Positions 1 through 11,621 of a DNA stretch of 64,000 nucleotides are shown piece by piece. The position numbers and the translations under genes are program-made. A model generated the notes under the pieces. The model saw nothing but the letters and a program-made list of their open reading frames with translations. It was not told where the DNA came from and searched no databases. The stretch is from positions 27,231,370-27,295,369 of the forward strand of contig NC_049904.1 in the NCBI RefSeq assembly GCF_001411555.2. The letters run 5' to 3'. This stretch comes from Juglans regia (taxonomy: Eukaryota; Streptophyta; Magnoliopsida; Fagales; Juglandaceae). How positions within the stretch are numbered: the stretch's first letter is position 1; each line of letters begins with the position of its first letter.

Positions 1-180
1 TACATCTGAGTCGGCATTTAGCACAAGAGACCATGTCTTGGATCCATTTAGGAGTTCTTTGGCTCCTAGAACTATAGCGGCTCTTGTGTGTGCGCAAAAC
101 TAGTTGAAGTCACTCCTATATGCTTGAGTCAAAATTATTCGGATACCATTGATTATGCGGAGAGCTATAAGTTAGACTCA
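1..180 (+). mobile_element. hAT transposase C-terminal fragment (pseudogene, cut by window edge)
   Basis: The first 180 bases translate, with a stop and a frameshift, to the dimerisation tail of plant hAT transposases: a SESAFS-like motif, then VLDPFRSSL, then ALVCAQN. These are the usual landmarks of the hAT C-terminal domain (RICESLEEPER/Daysleeper group). An in-frame TAG replaces the tryptophan that normally follows AQN, so the copy is dead. The rest lies outside the window. Confidence 0.75.
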
Positions 181-845
181 GGTAATGTATTTAAAGATTT
201 CTTAAGTTGTTATATATGTTAATTTTGATATTTTGTGATACTAACCTCCTATACTTTAACATCTTAATGTAGAATTAACCACTTGTATGGCCAGCTTACT
301 TCTTGAAGATGATTGACAATTTGACAAATTGAGGTTTGAGTTACTATCCAATAATCCTTTAATTTATTTTATATATGAATCTATCTTTAGGAAGTCTGTA
401 ATTTTAGGAAGTCTGTAGTTTTAGGAAGTTTTGGTTATTACTTATCATTTCCTATTATTTTTCAAGGGATTATTGAAACTTTGTGTTATAGAGATTTGTG
501 CATTTTAAACCTATGGTTCAAAATCCCAAATCTTTTAGTGTGTATGGTTTGGGTATTTCTCAAGTGACAAAAAATGAGGTGGGCAATTATGAGTCTTTCC
601 TTTTAAAATGGATAAGATCTAAAGATTCTGAGTAAGGATTTTACCTTTATTTATTTATTTATTTATTTTTACAGCTTTCCATTGTTTGCTATTTTCTTGG
701 AATTTTACCGAGTTGTTAAAGCTGTTCTTATTAGTAAGGCTGTTGATTAATTAGGTTTGTTGGAATTGGAAATAGAAATTTGAACGATCTTTCTCATCAA
801 TTAGAGACTTCATCGCAGCATTAATTCCTATTTTTCCCACCTTGT
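181..845. other. AT-rich non-coding stretch
   Basis: No coding pattern seen. A short tandem repeat of 17 bp (2.6 copies, built on TTAGGAAGTCTGTA) lies at 387-430, and a related word recurs near 1,097. TTTA-type low-complexity sequence lies at 648-672. Confidence 0.6.
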
Positions 846-1028
846 TTAGATCGCCATTTGTTGCATCTCTGATTTTATGGTTTTCAGATATTTCTCATGG
901 TCTAACTGAACCATTGCCTTTTCGTTCATCAATAGGTCAGCAATCCACAAGAGTCCAAATTTTGAGTTGTGGAGCAAATCACCATTGAATTCTTCACATG
1001 CTTCACCAAGTTTGGAAATTTGTAACAT
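846..1028 (-). other. Unrecognised 60-codon open frame, possible exon remnant
   Basis: The minus strand is open for 60 codons with mixed, non-repetitive amino acids, including a GLLWIADLLMNEKAM segment. I do not recognise a family. No clear splice sites or partner exons were seen within 1 kb. It could be a captured exon or a chance frame in a transposon relic. Confidence 0.2.
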
Positions 1029-1377
1029 TTACTTTATTGTTGTTGGCAACATTTGTTGGGCATTTAAAGTTTGCAATTTAATTTATTTTGATGCATTTGG
1101 AAGTCTGTAATTTTTTGTTATTGCCTTAATAGGAACATTTAATTTGGTTTGCAGTTAGCACTTAGAAAATGTTGAATTTCTTTTTATTTTTTAATTTTTA
1201 ATTTTGATAGCATGTTACTATATTATTTGTTTTTAGTTAGTTGTATTTTTTGTTATAACCAAAAGTGAATTATTTCGTTTAGATTGTAATTTTTGAAAAT
1301 TTGAAATTTGGAAACCCACACAGTTTTTTTTTTATTTTTTATTTTTATTTTTTATTTAAAGTAGGCCAAATATGAAG
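1029..1377. other. AT-rich non-coding stretch
   Basis: T-rich and A-rich runs only; no gene or repeat boundary recognised. Confidence 0.6.
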
Positions 1378-2410
1378 TTAAAAAAAGATTAAAAAAAAGG
1401 TCCAAAATCTGATTCCGCTCTGACAAGTCGAAGTCGGAGGTTGGCCATTCCAACTCTGATCCGGGTAGTGCTCAACCCTAACCCTATTCGCCACCCCTAT
1501 AGGCAATGGAAATAAAGATAAAAAATAGGTCGGAAGATTAGATAAAGTGCTCGTGATCACTGTGAGCCACCCCTTTCGATAGATACAGCCATTTCCACCC
1601 AACTAACTTCTCTCCACGTTCTCAATAACCCTGTCGTAAATAGCTCTAGCTTTAAAAGTTGTCCCAATAGGATGCCCCAATATTTCATAGGCAGAAAAGA
1701 TACTTTACAACCCAAGAGATCTACTAGGCTATTGATTCTAGTCACCACACCCACCACCATCATCTTAGATTTACCAAGGTTTACCTTAAACCTCGACACG
1801 GCTTCGAAACATAAAATGAGTGCTCATAAAGCTTGAATTTAGCCCAAATCCGCTTCACAAAAGAGAAATCTATCATCTGTAAATAAAAGATGTGAGATCA
1901 TGATAGATCCATTAGTACCATTATCCACCGAAAATCTTGCTAAAAAACTACCATCAACAGCTGCCTTCACCATCCTGCCAAGTGTCTCCATAACAATAAC
2001 AAAAAGAAATGGAGACAACGGGTCTCATTGCCACAATCCGCGAGAACTGTTAAAGAAACCTGCAGGGGTGCCATTAACTAACATTGAGAAGCGAGTGGTA
2101 GTAACACAATGTCGAATTTATGAAATCAACCTATCACTAAAACCACACCTCCTAAGTAAGTAAAAGAGAAAATCTTAATTCACATGATCATATACTTTCT
2201 CCATATCAAACTTGCATAGAATACTTGGTATTCCTTTCTTCAACCTATGATCCAAGCACTTATTGGCTATAAGAACTGAGTCAAGTATCTCCGAACAAAA
2301 GCATTATGAGGTTTTGGAATAATTTGCTCCATTACCAAGTTTAATCGATTAGCAAGAATTTTCGAAATAATTTTATAAACTCCACTCATCATGCTTATAG
2401 GAAAAAAATC
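1378..2410 (-). mobile_element. LINE (non-LTR retrotransposon) reverse transcriptase fragment
   Basis: Read on the minus strand from about 2,410 down, the translation follows the plant L1-type reverse transcriptase in order. It starts with a segment like SGVYKIISKILANRL and then has a decayed LDMEKAYDHVNW-like segment. Next come PLSPLLFVIVMETLGRMV and an SHLLFADD-type catalytic loop, here changed to LLFTDD. It ends with the segment around KVNLGKSKM and the [17 protein letters not shown] segment typical of the RT C-terminus. Several stops and frameshifts break it into three or four frames. No endonuclease, RNase H or poly(A) tail is attached, so it is an internal fragment of a dead element. 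Confidence 0.85.
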
Positions 2411-2437
2411 AAAATTAATGAAAAAGAAAAATGATCG

Positions 2438-2751
2438 TTCGATATATCATATAAGTCTTTCCATGCAGGTTGATGGATTTGAACAGGATAAGAAAGTGGT
2501 TGTTATTGCGGCAACAAATTGAAAGCAAGACCTCGATCCTGCTTTAATTAGGTTAGTTGGAGCACATTTTCCCCTTGTAGTTGACAAGTGTACCGAGATC
2601 TGTCTAGAATATGTTTTAACTTTTGTTTTATCTATGTTATTTCAGTCGCTTTGATTCAATGATTACTTTTGGCTTACATGATCGGCAAAATCGTCAGGAA
2701 ATAGCTGCTCAGTTTGCAAAGCACCTAACAAAAAGTGGATTAGAAGAATTT
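2438..2751 (+). pseudogene. Duplicated fragment of the AAA ATPase gene (exons 11-12 with intron)
   Basis: This stretch matches 8,338-8,650 nearly base for base. It covers the end of intron 10, exon 11, the whole of intron 11 and most of exon 12. Because the intron is kept, it is a DNA-level copy and not a retrocopy. It has decayed: the sensor-1 arginine codon CGA is TGA (stop), and LPD reads LHD, among other changes. It stops abruptly inside exon 12 and is followed by a 31-bp repeat of its own intron. Confidence 0.95.
2581..2611. repeat. 31-bp exact direct repeat, first copy
   Basis: Identical to 2,750-2,780. The second copy sits exactly at the broken end of the duplicated AAA fragment. It carries ACCGAG as in this duplicate, not ACTGAG as in the parent intron at 8,480, so it was copied from here. 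Confidence 0.9.
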
Positions 2752-2780
2752 GACAAGTGTACCGAGATCTGTCTAGAATA
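2750..2780. repeat. 31-bp exact direct repeat, second copy (filler-like)
   Basis: Exact copy of 2,581-2,611 joined to the truncated exon 12 of the duplicate. This is the pattern expected of templated filler DNA at a repaired break. Confidence 0.85.
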
Positions 2781-3160
2781 AATTCAATGTATAGTGCAGA
2801 AGAAATGTTGTTATAAATAAGTAATTTTATTATTCATTAACTCCAAATATCATATTTTATTTTTATTTTTATTTTTATTTTTTATTTTTTTTATTTTTAA
2901 ATTAATTAATTTTCTTTACTCATCGTTCATAAACAAAAATTTAAAAAATTATATATAATTTGCGGTATGATAATAATGAGCAATTGTTGTAAGTTAAAAG
3001 GCATAGAGGGTGTGTACACAATACTTAAAGTGTGAACACGGCTTAGACCTCGTGTTCACCGACTGACCCACCCAGCGGTGCCTCCCGCGCCACGATCCCG
3101 CACTCATAAACAGGGAGACGAAGAGAGAGAGATCAATATTACCAGAACTCATAAGCATCC
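2781..3160 (+). promoter_or_regulatory. Upstream and 5' leader region of the AAA ATPase gene
   Basis: AT-rich to about 2,960, then a GC-richer part (3,040-3,110) just before the ATG at 3,161. No convincing TATA box was found. The region must hold the promoter because the LINE and pseudogene debris begins directly upstream. Confidence 0.45.
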
Positions 3161-6100
3161 ATGGCGGTTTTGGGGCGTCTTGTGAGAATGGCTCGGGCAT
3201 GGCGTGCTGTTGCCTCACCGAAAAACGTAACCCATCGAAGTCCTTGTTCGCCTGTCCTTCCTCGCCGCTTTTACCACCGTGCGCTTCCCTCCCTCTTCAC
3301 CTCGATCATTTTTGTTGATTTTTTTTTTTTTTAACTTATGTTTATAATTTTCGTTATCCGTGTGATTTTAACGCCCATTTTGTGTTTGAAATTGTATTTA
3401 AAAAATTGCATCTTTTGTTTTTTCGTTTCGAATTGGTTATGCAAGAAGCCGGTTGTGCCACTTGACTCTGTCACACTCACACTTGTAGATCACACTGAGT
3501 TTCTACTAGATATGGTGGCTTTGCGTATTTTTATACACTTGAAAGTGTTATAGGTTCAGTTAAAGTAATGTTCAAATTTTTTCACATTGTCTTAATTCTC
3601 TCTGCTTTTATTGAATAAGATGCTGATTATTGTTATATAATTGGTAATTTTATAATTAGTAGCGAAATATGTAGGGTCTGCTGAGCACCAGAGTCATTCT
3701 AATGCATCTGAAGTTCTACCACACAGATCGGCACCTGATGCTTGGAGACCGTATTCTATATTTCCAGCCATTTTGGCTGGTTTGTTTGGAGTTGGAGTGC
3801 TAGACATGGCTTACTCAGATGGTGATGAGGTTTGTGTAAATTAATTTCTTTTCATGTGTTTCCTTTGTTGGTAATAAGACATCAACAGCAAAAATGTTCC
3901 CTCGATCTATCATTTTCATTTAAAAAAAAAAAAGCAACTAGTGCTGCACGAATTCCCCGTTTGTATGTGTGTGTGTGTGTTTTTGCGTGAGTTTCTTGAC
4001 ACTTGTGCACTCCACGAGTACTTTCTATGTTGAAGCTGCATTTTTTGAATTGATTTACTGTGAACTTAGCTTTCTCCAGGTTCCTGCCAAACCTCCTTTG
4101 CCATCAGAATCTTCTCCAGGGCATGTGGACTTGGAGGAAATTGCCAAGAGAGAAAGACAGCGGATTGAAGAGTTGCTTAGAAGTAAAGGAATGCAACATG
4201 GTTATTATCCCCGCTTTACTGTTGCCGTTAAGGGCCAACAGGTTGTTGCATTTACTCCTATAGAATATTAGGGCTTTAAGTGTGGGTTATCTAACGCTGT
4301 CTGTTTAATACTACTTGTAAACTCATTTAGCTGTAAGCGTTTATATTTCTTTAATCTTGGGGAACATAAAATATTACTAATGTCGAAGGAAAAACTTAGT
4401 TAAAAAAGGAATTCTTCTACTCCCACTATATCATGAGATGCAAAATTCTTATCTTGGAGTCATATCATGGCAAAGCCATCTTAAATTGCTTCTCTAAGAT
4501 TACTTATAAAAAAAAACTGCTTCTCTAAGATGACCACTTTCTTTGAGATCATCTCTTATCCCTTCAACTTTGTATCTAGTTAATTGTTGGAAGTGAAGTC
4601 TTTGGTAAAATTTATATGAGGTTGAAATACATTCTCTTTAATTGCAAAGTAAGTCTTGACATGGTTTCTTTTCAAGTAAAATAGCAAGAAAAGCTGTTGG
4701 CAGATTTTATGCGTTTGATATAGATTTTTTTTCAATTTTAACTCAAGTTTAAATGGCAGAAATCATCTATGAGAGAGTTTTTTCCTTTTGTGTAAAATCC
4801 ATAATATGGAAGTATTTCAAGATATATTTAACATAAGCATATGTTGCATTATAGGTCACCATCAAATTCCAAGTCCCTCCTGCTTGTGAAGTTTCTCAAA
4901 TGATTGCAAACCTTGTTTCACATCTTGGAGTGAGAGTTGAAGACCGTGGTGGTGGTTCAGATATGTCATTGCGTGTTTGGGACAGGTGAGTTAGCATTAA
5001 GTGTCCTTCAGTTTTCTTTTTGCCCTTATTAATTGTGAGCTTTGGCCCTATGTCGCAGTCAATTAAATGATTGTATCTGTGTTTAAGTCATGGGCATTAG
5101 TTGAAGTGTATTAAATAATGTTTTCTGGTGACTGATTTATTGCAGTGCAGTTGCTTGGCAACTAACACTTACTCATCCAGAGAAAAAGATGGAAATTAAA
5201 GGGAATGTGGGGGATTCAAAAGATATAAATTCACATGATGGAGATCTATGCATCCTCATATTTCATTCGCTCATTAGCTCAGAAAAAGCTGTTAGTAGTC
5301 ATCTTTCTAGCTGATGAAACCATTATTCTACGACGTTTCTATCTCTGCTTTCTAGCATTTCTTATATATCACAAATAAAAAAAAAATAGTCAATTATGAG
5401 AAATTCTTAGTGGTTAGCATAACTTGCAGGAAATTGAATTCATGAAGAAAGGGAGCTTGAGCCCCAAAGAGCTAGATGCTTTGGTATCTGTTTTAGAATT
5501 AGCTGGTGGAAAGTTGAAACAAAATAAGACCTTAGAAAGAAAACCCAGGGAAGGTAATGCAATGGTGCCGTCTGCAGAAAAATCAGTTGCTAGTCTTGAG
5601 TCCATGGGAATTAGAATATATGGACTCAATGAAGCCCGTGGTTACTCCTCAAACAGTGAGATATCATGGGACACTATTGCTGGATACAATCAGCAAAAAA
5701 GGTATGCGAGGACTTGGGTGTGTTGCATTCATTGTTGTTACTTTTTTATTCAAAATTTGTACCCTATTCTGTTTGTAACAGGCAATGAAAACTTGAAGCA
5801 CTATAATCATAATGATGTAGGATCTCATGGCCCATGTTTAAGAATATGCAACCAGTAACAAACATATTCAGTTATTTGCTTTTTTAAGAATTATTTTTCT
5901 TCTAACAATTTGAAGTAGATTATGGCTGCTGATTCACATAATGAATTATATAGATAGCAATGTGATGTAGAAGTTTAAATGAGACAAGAGGTAGAGCAGA
6001 ATATTAAGAGAATAGAGAAGAGAAAAGAACGAGAGAGGAGGGAGGGAGGAGAAGAAGACAATCGGGACTGAAGGGGGCGGCTAGCGCATCAGTTTTTCCA

Positions 6101-9100
6101 TTCAAATCAACTGACTACAAAATTCCTTCAAATGTCTTTAAGTAGTAGGGCAACACAAACCCTAAATGAAATAACTAACACATTAATAAAATGACAAAAA
6201 TAGAAAATGTCTTTAAGTAGTAGGGCAATACAACCCTAAATAAAATAGACAAAACATTAATAAAATAACTAAAACAATAATAGAAGGAGATGTCCTCATC
6301 ACAATGTTTTGGAGTGGCATATCTTGGTATTCCATGTGGGGCAGGTTGACTACATCTCTACATGCATTGAAAGGATTGGGTGTACCCTGTACTATCAGCC
6401 AGTAAAACTAAATCAATTAAGAGTCTGTTTTAGTTTGATAATTCATTTATCCATTTTCTTATGATCTCGACCAAAGAGTGCATGTGTGGTCAATATGTTG
6501 ATTGAATTTATTTGTGCATGTATTCTTTGCTGTGTATTCTATCCTGTTAACATGTTTACACAGTATGTCTCTTAATCAGTACATCTCTTGTTTTTGTTTG
6601 GTACATTTGTTTGCTGTTTAGATATGTTTCTCTGTATGCAAGTGATGATGTATCCCTATCTTTGATTGTTGCTTGTCTAGAGAGATAGAGGATACAATAC
6701 TGTTGGCTCTGCATAGTCCTGAAGTATATGATGATATTGCTCGCGGGACCCGGCGCAAGTTCGAGTCAAACAGGCCTAGAGCTGTGCTCTTTGAAGGTCC
6801 CCCAGGTATGCCCTTTTATCCATAAAAGGCTGGTGAGTTTGAATTGATCTACTTGTATATATACAGAATTCTTTTCCCCTCCTGATCAGTTTTATAAAAT
6901 GTTGTGACAAGTCTTTTGTAGATGCATAGAAACTAAAATGAGCTGGGCACAAAGGCATCCAAATTAATTTCATGGGAAAGAGAAATAAAGGAATAAGCTT
7001 TTTAATTGGACCTGTGGATATGAAAAAAGTATGGTTAAATTGGACAAAAGTAATCTTCTCAACTTGTGAAGCCTATTTTTTTCTTCTCCCTTTATTTTCC
7101 CGGGGACAATTTATTAAAACACCAGTTGCTACATAGGATTTTGATGCATATGTCAGCATATCTTTTTCAAATACATTGAATTTGAAATGATTCTGCTTTT
7201 TGATGGGGGGGACTTGGGGACTCTCCCGCTTTTTTAACTTCATAAAACTCTACACCGCATTTTTTGGACTATTTTGCTTACCTTTTAAATTTGAAAATAA
7301 GAACTGTATTGACATGACTATTTTTCTCATCGCAACATTCAGATTAGATGCCAGCAAGCTTACTGGTAATGCATGTTCAATTTCAGGTACAGGGAAGACA
7401 TCTTGCGCTCGTGTTATTGCTAATCAAGCAGTAAGCTTTTTTTTGGGTGGAGGAGGGGGGATGATTATATTAGTGCCGTTAATCATTTGCCTAGGTGGTA
7501 GATAATTTTGAACACTTGCAAATGTGGCTTGCACGGGCACGTGGGTCAAATGCCTGCTTCTTTAAGCTAGAGCATATTGACAAATTGTCTGGATATGGAT
7601 GCACATGAAATCAAATCACAAGCTTTAAAAGATTTCCCACGGAATAGTTTAAGATTTTGATTGGTCACGGCAAAAGCTGAATCACTTTGTTTTCCATCTC
7701 TTTATACTTCAATTTTTGACGAACTGAGAATGAGCATGTAGCATTCTTTTGCAGGGTGTCCCTTTGCTATATGTGCCACTGGAGGTTGTCATGTCAAAGT
7801 ACTATGGTGAAAGCGAACGCTTGTTAGGAAAAGTGTTTTCACTTGCTAATGAGCTTCCTAACGGTGCTATCATTTTTCTTGATGAGGTAACTGAAGTTTT
7901 TGTTGCTTAACAATAGCTTTCTATATATTTGTGCAATGGATTATAGTATTCTTTGTGCATCATTCTTGCTTGTTCATTTTTATTGGGTGCACCTATTTGT
8001 TTTATTGTCTGGTTGTTTATATAGTGTTTAATTTCTTAGTAACCTAGCATTTCGATTGCAGATAGATTCTTTTGCTGTAGCTCGTGATAATGAAATGCAT
8101 GAAGCTACACGCAGAATCCTATCGGTGTTGTTGCGACAGGTGAATCTGGTTTTTCCATTGCTTTATGGCTTACACAGATACTTACGGACCATTTGGCATG
8201 TCATTCTAACATTAAAAGTCATTTCTAGAAGACTATAAAGAAAGGGTTTGCTCGGCTGGATATCCATGTCATGTTTTACTTTATGTTTAATATTATGTGG
8301 CTAAACTTCTTGGATGTTACACAGCTATTGCCATGCCTTCGATATATCATATAAGTCTTTCCATGCAGATCGATGGATTTGAACAGGATAAGAAAGTGGT
8401 TGTTATTGCAGCAACAAATCGAAAGCAAGACCTCGATCCTGCTTTAATTAGGTTAGTTGGTTCACATTTTCCCCTGTAGTTGACAAGTGTACTGAGATCT
8501 GTCTAGAATATGTTTTAACTTTTGTTTTATCTATGTTATTTCAGTCGCTTTGATTCAATGATTACTTTTGGCTTACCTGATCGGCAAAATCGTCAGGAAA
8601 TAGCTGCTCAGTATGCAAAGCACCTAACAAAAAGTGAATTAGAAGAATTTTCTGCAGTGACAGAAGAGTAAGTTTGACTTGTTACCATGTGATCCATTAA
8701 ACTTTTGGAATTCTCTAGTTTAGTTCGATCAGGCTTAATAGAGCCTTAAATTCAACTTGCCAATTATCTGCTTGCTACTATTTGTTTTTTCTTTTTTAAA
8801 GTTTCACCTCATTAATCTGCCAAGGGGAGAATTACACCATATATTTGCTTTTTATTATTCTAGTATTGAAATGGATGGAAAATAGTTTATGTTCTGTGGA
8901 TCTGGTGCACTTAAAATGTCATCCTGAAAGTGCATTCCCTTGTTCCAAGCCTTCTTCCCTCCGGAGCAGTATTTTGATAATTTAAAATCCTTAAAATACA
9001 TATTCTTGCATGTCACATCGAATTGCAAAAGGATGATCCTTTAGGAAAGTTTAGTATAATTTTTCCTTGTTTCTTTTATATAGTAAGAATCGCTCCTTAA

Positions 9101-9594
9101 ATTGAAATTGATCAGTCTGTGCCCTTTGTTCCTCAACTTGGCAAAACCATGGGATTGGCTGTATGCATTCCATGTGCGGGCATTATTGTTAATTTTCTTG
9201 TGACTTTTTCATCTGGCCCCTGCCATTTTAGAATGTCTGGAAGGGATATTAGAGATGTATGTCAACAAGCCGAGAGGTCGTGGGCATCAAAGGTAACAAT
9301 CGAGCTCTTTATTTTCCAAAAGAAATTAGACCCTCTTTTTTTTTCATTGTTTTATCTAAATCCCCATGGCATTGTTGGCAATCCCATCATGATTTCTGAT
9401 AGATAATTCGAGGACAAGCATGTAAAGATGGAGAAAAAGAAGGGTCTCTTCCACCTTTGCAAGAATACATAGAGAGTGCCATGACTCGGCGGAAGGCTTT
9501 ACTGAGTATTATTGCAGACCAAAAGATTCAAGACTCTAATCCTCTCAAAAAGAACCCTCAGCTGGATTTTATGTCGATGAAAGTGGTGGATTGA
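3161..9594 (+). CDS. AAA-type ATPase, probably organellar (14 exons, 606 aa)
   Basis: Exons: 3161-3278, 3675-3829, 4080-4241, 4855-4985, 5146-5290, 5430-5701, 6681-6805, 7387-7430, 7755-7886, 8062-8139, 8369-8451, 8545-8667, 9232-9292, 9403-9594. All junctions are GT-AG and in phase; total 1,821 nt with a TGA stop. The N-terminus (residues 1-40) is rich in Arg and poor in acid, like a mitochondrial presequence. A hydrophobic segment at about 65-86 could span a membrane, and a charged helix lies at 107-126. The single AAA module has Walker A GPPGTGKT (367-374, split by intron 7), Walker B IIFLDE (423-428), sensor 1 AATNR (468-472) and an SRFD arginine-finger motif (R483). I believe it is the orthologue of Arabidopsis At4g04180. 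No protease domain is present, so it is not FtsH. Exon 1 and its weak donor (C|GTGCGC) are the least certain part. Confidence 0.9.
5963..6301. mobile_element. Solo LTR in intron 6 of the AAA ATPase gene (339 bp)
   Basis: The sequence begins TGATG and ends CATCA and is flanked on both sides by the 5-bp target duplication CAATG (5,958-5,962 and 6,302-6,306). No internal retrotransposon region is present, so it is a solo LTR left by recombination between two LTRs. It contains a 75-bp direct repeat. It sits well away from the splice sites of intron 6. Confidence 0.85.
6130..6279. repeat. 75-bp direct repeat inside the solo LTR (2 copies)
   Basis: Copies at 6,130-6,204 and 6,205-6,279 share AAATGTCTTTAAGTAGTAGG and most of what follows, with scattered differences. 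Confidence 0.85.
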
Positions 9595-10057
9595 TATTTG
9601 GGTGATGGAGACAGGTTACATGGATAGCTTTGATATTTTTGTTTGGAGAATTTTTCTATTTTATTGTATTTCTTAATGTTTTTTGTAGGTGCATACGATT
9701 ACATATGATTGAACATACCTATCAAAAAAAAAAAAAAAAAACGTAGGATTGAACATAGAGTAACTCTGACTTGTTTTCTTACTATAAATAAAGCCAAAAA
9801 AAAAAAAGAGGAGAGAGAACGCCTTACATAACATTACCTATAAATGAGAACGGCAAACTCCCTTTGATGTCAATGGTCTTTTGGTGTTTGTGCCTTTCTT
9901 ACGAAGATGTTAGAGAATACTTAACATTACACGATACTATTTTTCATCTTAAATATTCTATTTTTAATCACATTTTCGAATGTGACAATGACCAAGGGTA
10001 ACAAGATTTATAATGGGGATAACATTTCTTTCTTATATTCCTAACTTTCATTTAACA
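9595..10057 (+). other. 3' flank of the AAA ATPase gene
   Basis: Probable 3' UTR to about 9,720, followed by A-runs at 9,724-9,741 and 9,796-9,807, then unrecognised AT-rich DNA up to the hAT terminus at 10,058. No gene seen. Confidence 0.5.
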
Positions 10058-10229
10058 TAGGGGTGGGCAAAAATTTCGCACATTCGAACTCCGTTTGAGC
10101 TCCGACATCATTTCGACTCTAGCAGAATTAGAGTTTTCGAAAGTTGGAGTCGGAGTAAGTCTGACTCCAGTTGGAGTCTGAAGCCCACATAATCACAATG
10201 ATAGTTTATTTTTTAAATTTGACATAATC

Positions 10230-10262
10230 AAAACGACATTGTTCAAGAAGAACGACGTCGTT
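10230..10262. repeat. ACGAC/GTCGT motif pair in the hAT 5' region
   Basis: A 12-bp perfect palindrome AACGACGTCGTT (10,251-10,262) lies 10 bp after an imperfect AAACGACATTGTTC word. It resembles the palindromes of the copia leader at 39,694-40,112. Confidence 0.6.
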
Positions 10263-10638
10263 TCATTCAAAATGGGGTTCAAAACGCAGGACCCTCTACT
10301 TCCCCCCTCACTTTCACAATTTCTGTTTCGCACTTTGCACCTCTCCTCTCCACAACGCCTTGCACCTCTCCTGTATACATTGTGCTTCACCTCCCTACCG
10401 TCGCGAGCCAAATTCCGTAGTTCATTAAATCACAAATCATTTGTAAGTTCATTCACTAACTCTTTTTTTTTTTTTAAATTTTAGTGTTCCAAAATCCTTA
10501 AATTGTCACATTGTGGTTTCAAATTTGTGAAATGTGTATGATTTATTGTTTGTATTTCATTGATTTCGATTTTTAGGTTGTTAAATTTAAGAATTGAGGA
10601 TTTAAATTTTAGAAAAATCATGATTTTTTGTTCCAGAC

Positions 10639-11214
10639 TAGGGGGGGCAACCGGGGCCCGCCCCCAGCTACCCTGCCCCCGCATAGGTGGGCAGGCTACC
10701 CCGCAACGCCCATGAGGGGTTGAGGGGCGGGCTGACCCCAACAAGGCCCCACCCCGCCTCGCCCCCTGCTCCGTACCCCTCCCATATTTAATATAAAAAA
10801 TTATTTTTTAATATTTATATAAATAATTTAAATAAATATGTTGTATTTAGATTTATACAAATTGTTAAAAACTTGAAGTTGAATTCAAGTTAATGGATTG
10901 TCTTAGCCTCCTATTTAAAGGTTGGCCTAGGAGACTAAGGGAATCCAAAATATAACTCTAATGAGTTTATATTCTTTTTGAATGTATAAATTTTAATTTA
11001 TAATTTAAATTATATTATATTATAATTTGGGTCTAAAAAAATAATTTATAGACCCAATGGGTTATTGTGTTGAGCGAGGAGCGGGGTGCAGTTTCAACCC
11101 TACCCCATAATACCGGGGCAGGGTTGGAAATCCTCCCCCCCCCCCCTTTCATGGTGCGGGGCGGGGTTCGAGGGTGGATCCACCCCACCCCGCACCATGC
11201 GGGTAGCACCCCTA
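10639..11214. mobile_element. hAT-type MITE, 576 bp, nested
   Basis: The ends are inverted repeats: TAGGGGGGGCAACCG on the left, and on the right the complement of TAGGGGTGCTACCCG. Flanks are an 8-bp target duplication with one mismatch, TTCCAGAC (10,631-10,638) and TTCGAGAC (11,215-11,222). Both subterminal regions are very GC-rich around an AT-rich core, and no transposase is encoded. This identifies a non-autonomous hAT element inserted in the older hAT copy. Confidence 0.9.
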
Positions 11215-11266
11215 TTCGAGACAATGTTCACTCGATGCCCGCTCAAGTTTGGCTCGAGTGTGAAGT

Positions 11267-11455
11267 TCGAGTGTGGCTCGAGCGAATTTCATACAAATTA
11301 TTCCCTCGAGCGTAGCTCAAGCGTACTTCACAAATTTTGTTCGCTCAAGTGTAGCTCAAGCAAACTTCACAAAGATTATTGGCTCGAGTGTAGATCGAGT
11401 GAACTTCACACAGATTGTTCACTCGAGCCTTCACTCGAGTGTGGTTCGAGCAAAC
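11267..11455. repeat. 39-bp tandem array (4 full units plus a partial)
   Basis: Units start at 11,267, 11,306, 11,345 and 11,384, each exactly 39 bp, followed by a degenerate partial unit. Each begins near TCGAGTGTGGCTCGAGCGAA and contains one or two CTCGAG-like words. Because 39 is a multiple of three and stops are absent, two frames stay open across it and translate to 13-residue repeats. No known protein is recognised. Confidence 0.9.
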
Positions 11456-11621
11456 GTTAAGTTTTTGTGTTTTCTTTATTTTTAAAACCACAAGCATGAC
11501 TAGACACATATGTTTTTCCTTTTCAATGTTTTTCCAATGTGTAGATAATTTTCATAACATGTTAAATGACAGTTGTTAATTATTTCAGTTAATTTTTTAC
11601 CAATGCTTCACAAAGCAAACT

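Noticed and set aside
5424..5858. 144-codon frame treated as one exon
   Set aside because: Only 5,430-5,701 is exon 6 of the AAA ATPase; after the GTATGC donor the frame reads intron.
10193..10744. Frames in the 5' part of the hAT element
   Set aside because: No family resemblance; the part from 10,639 is the GC-rich end of a MITE.
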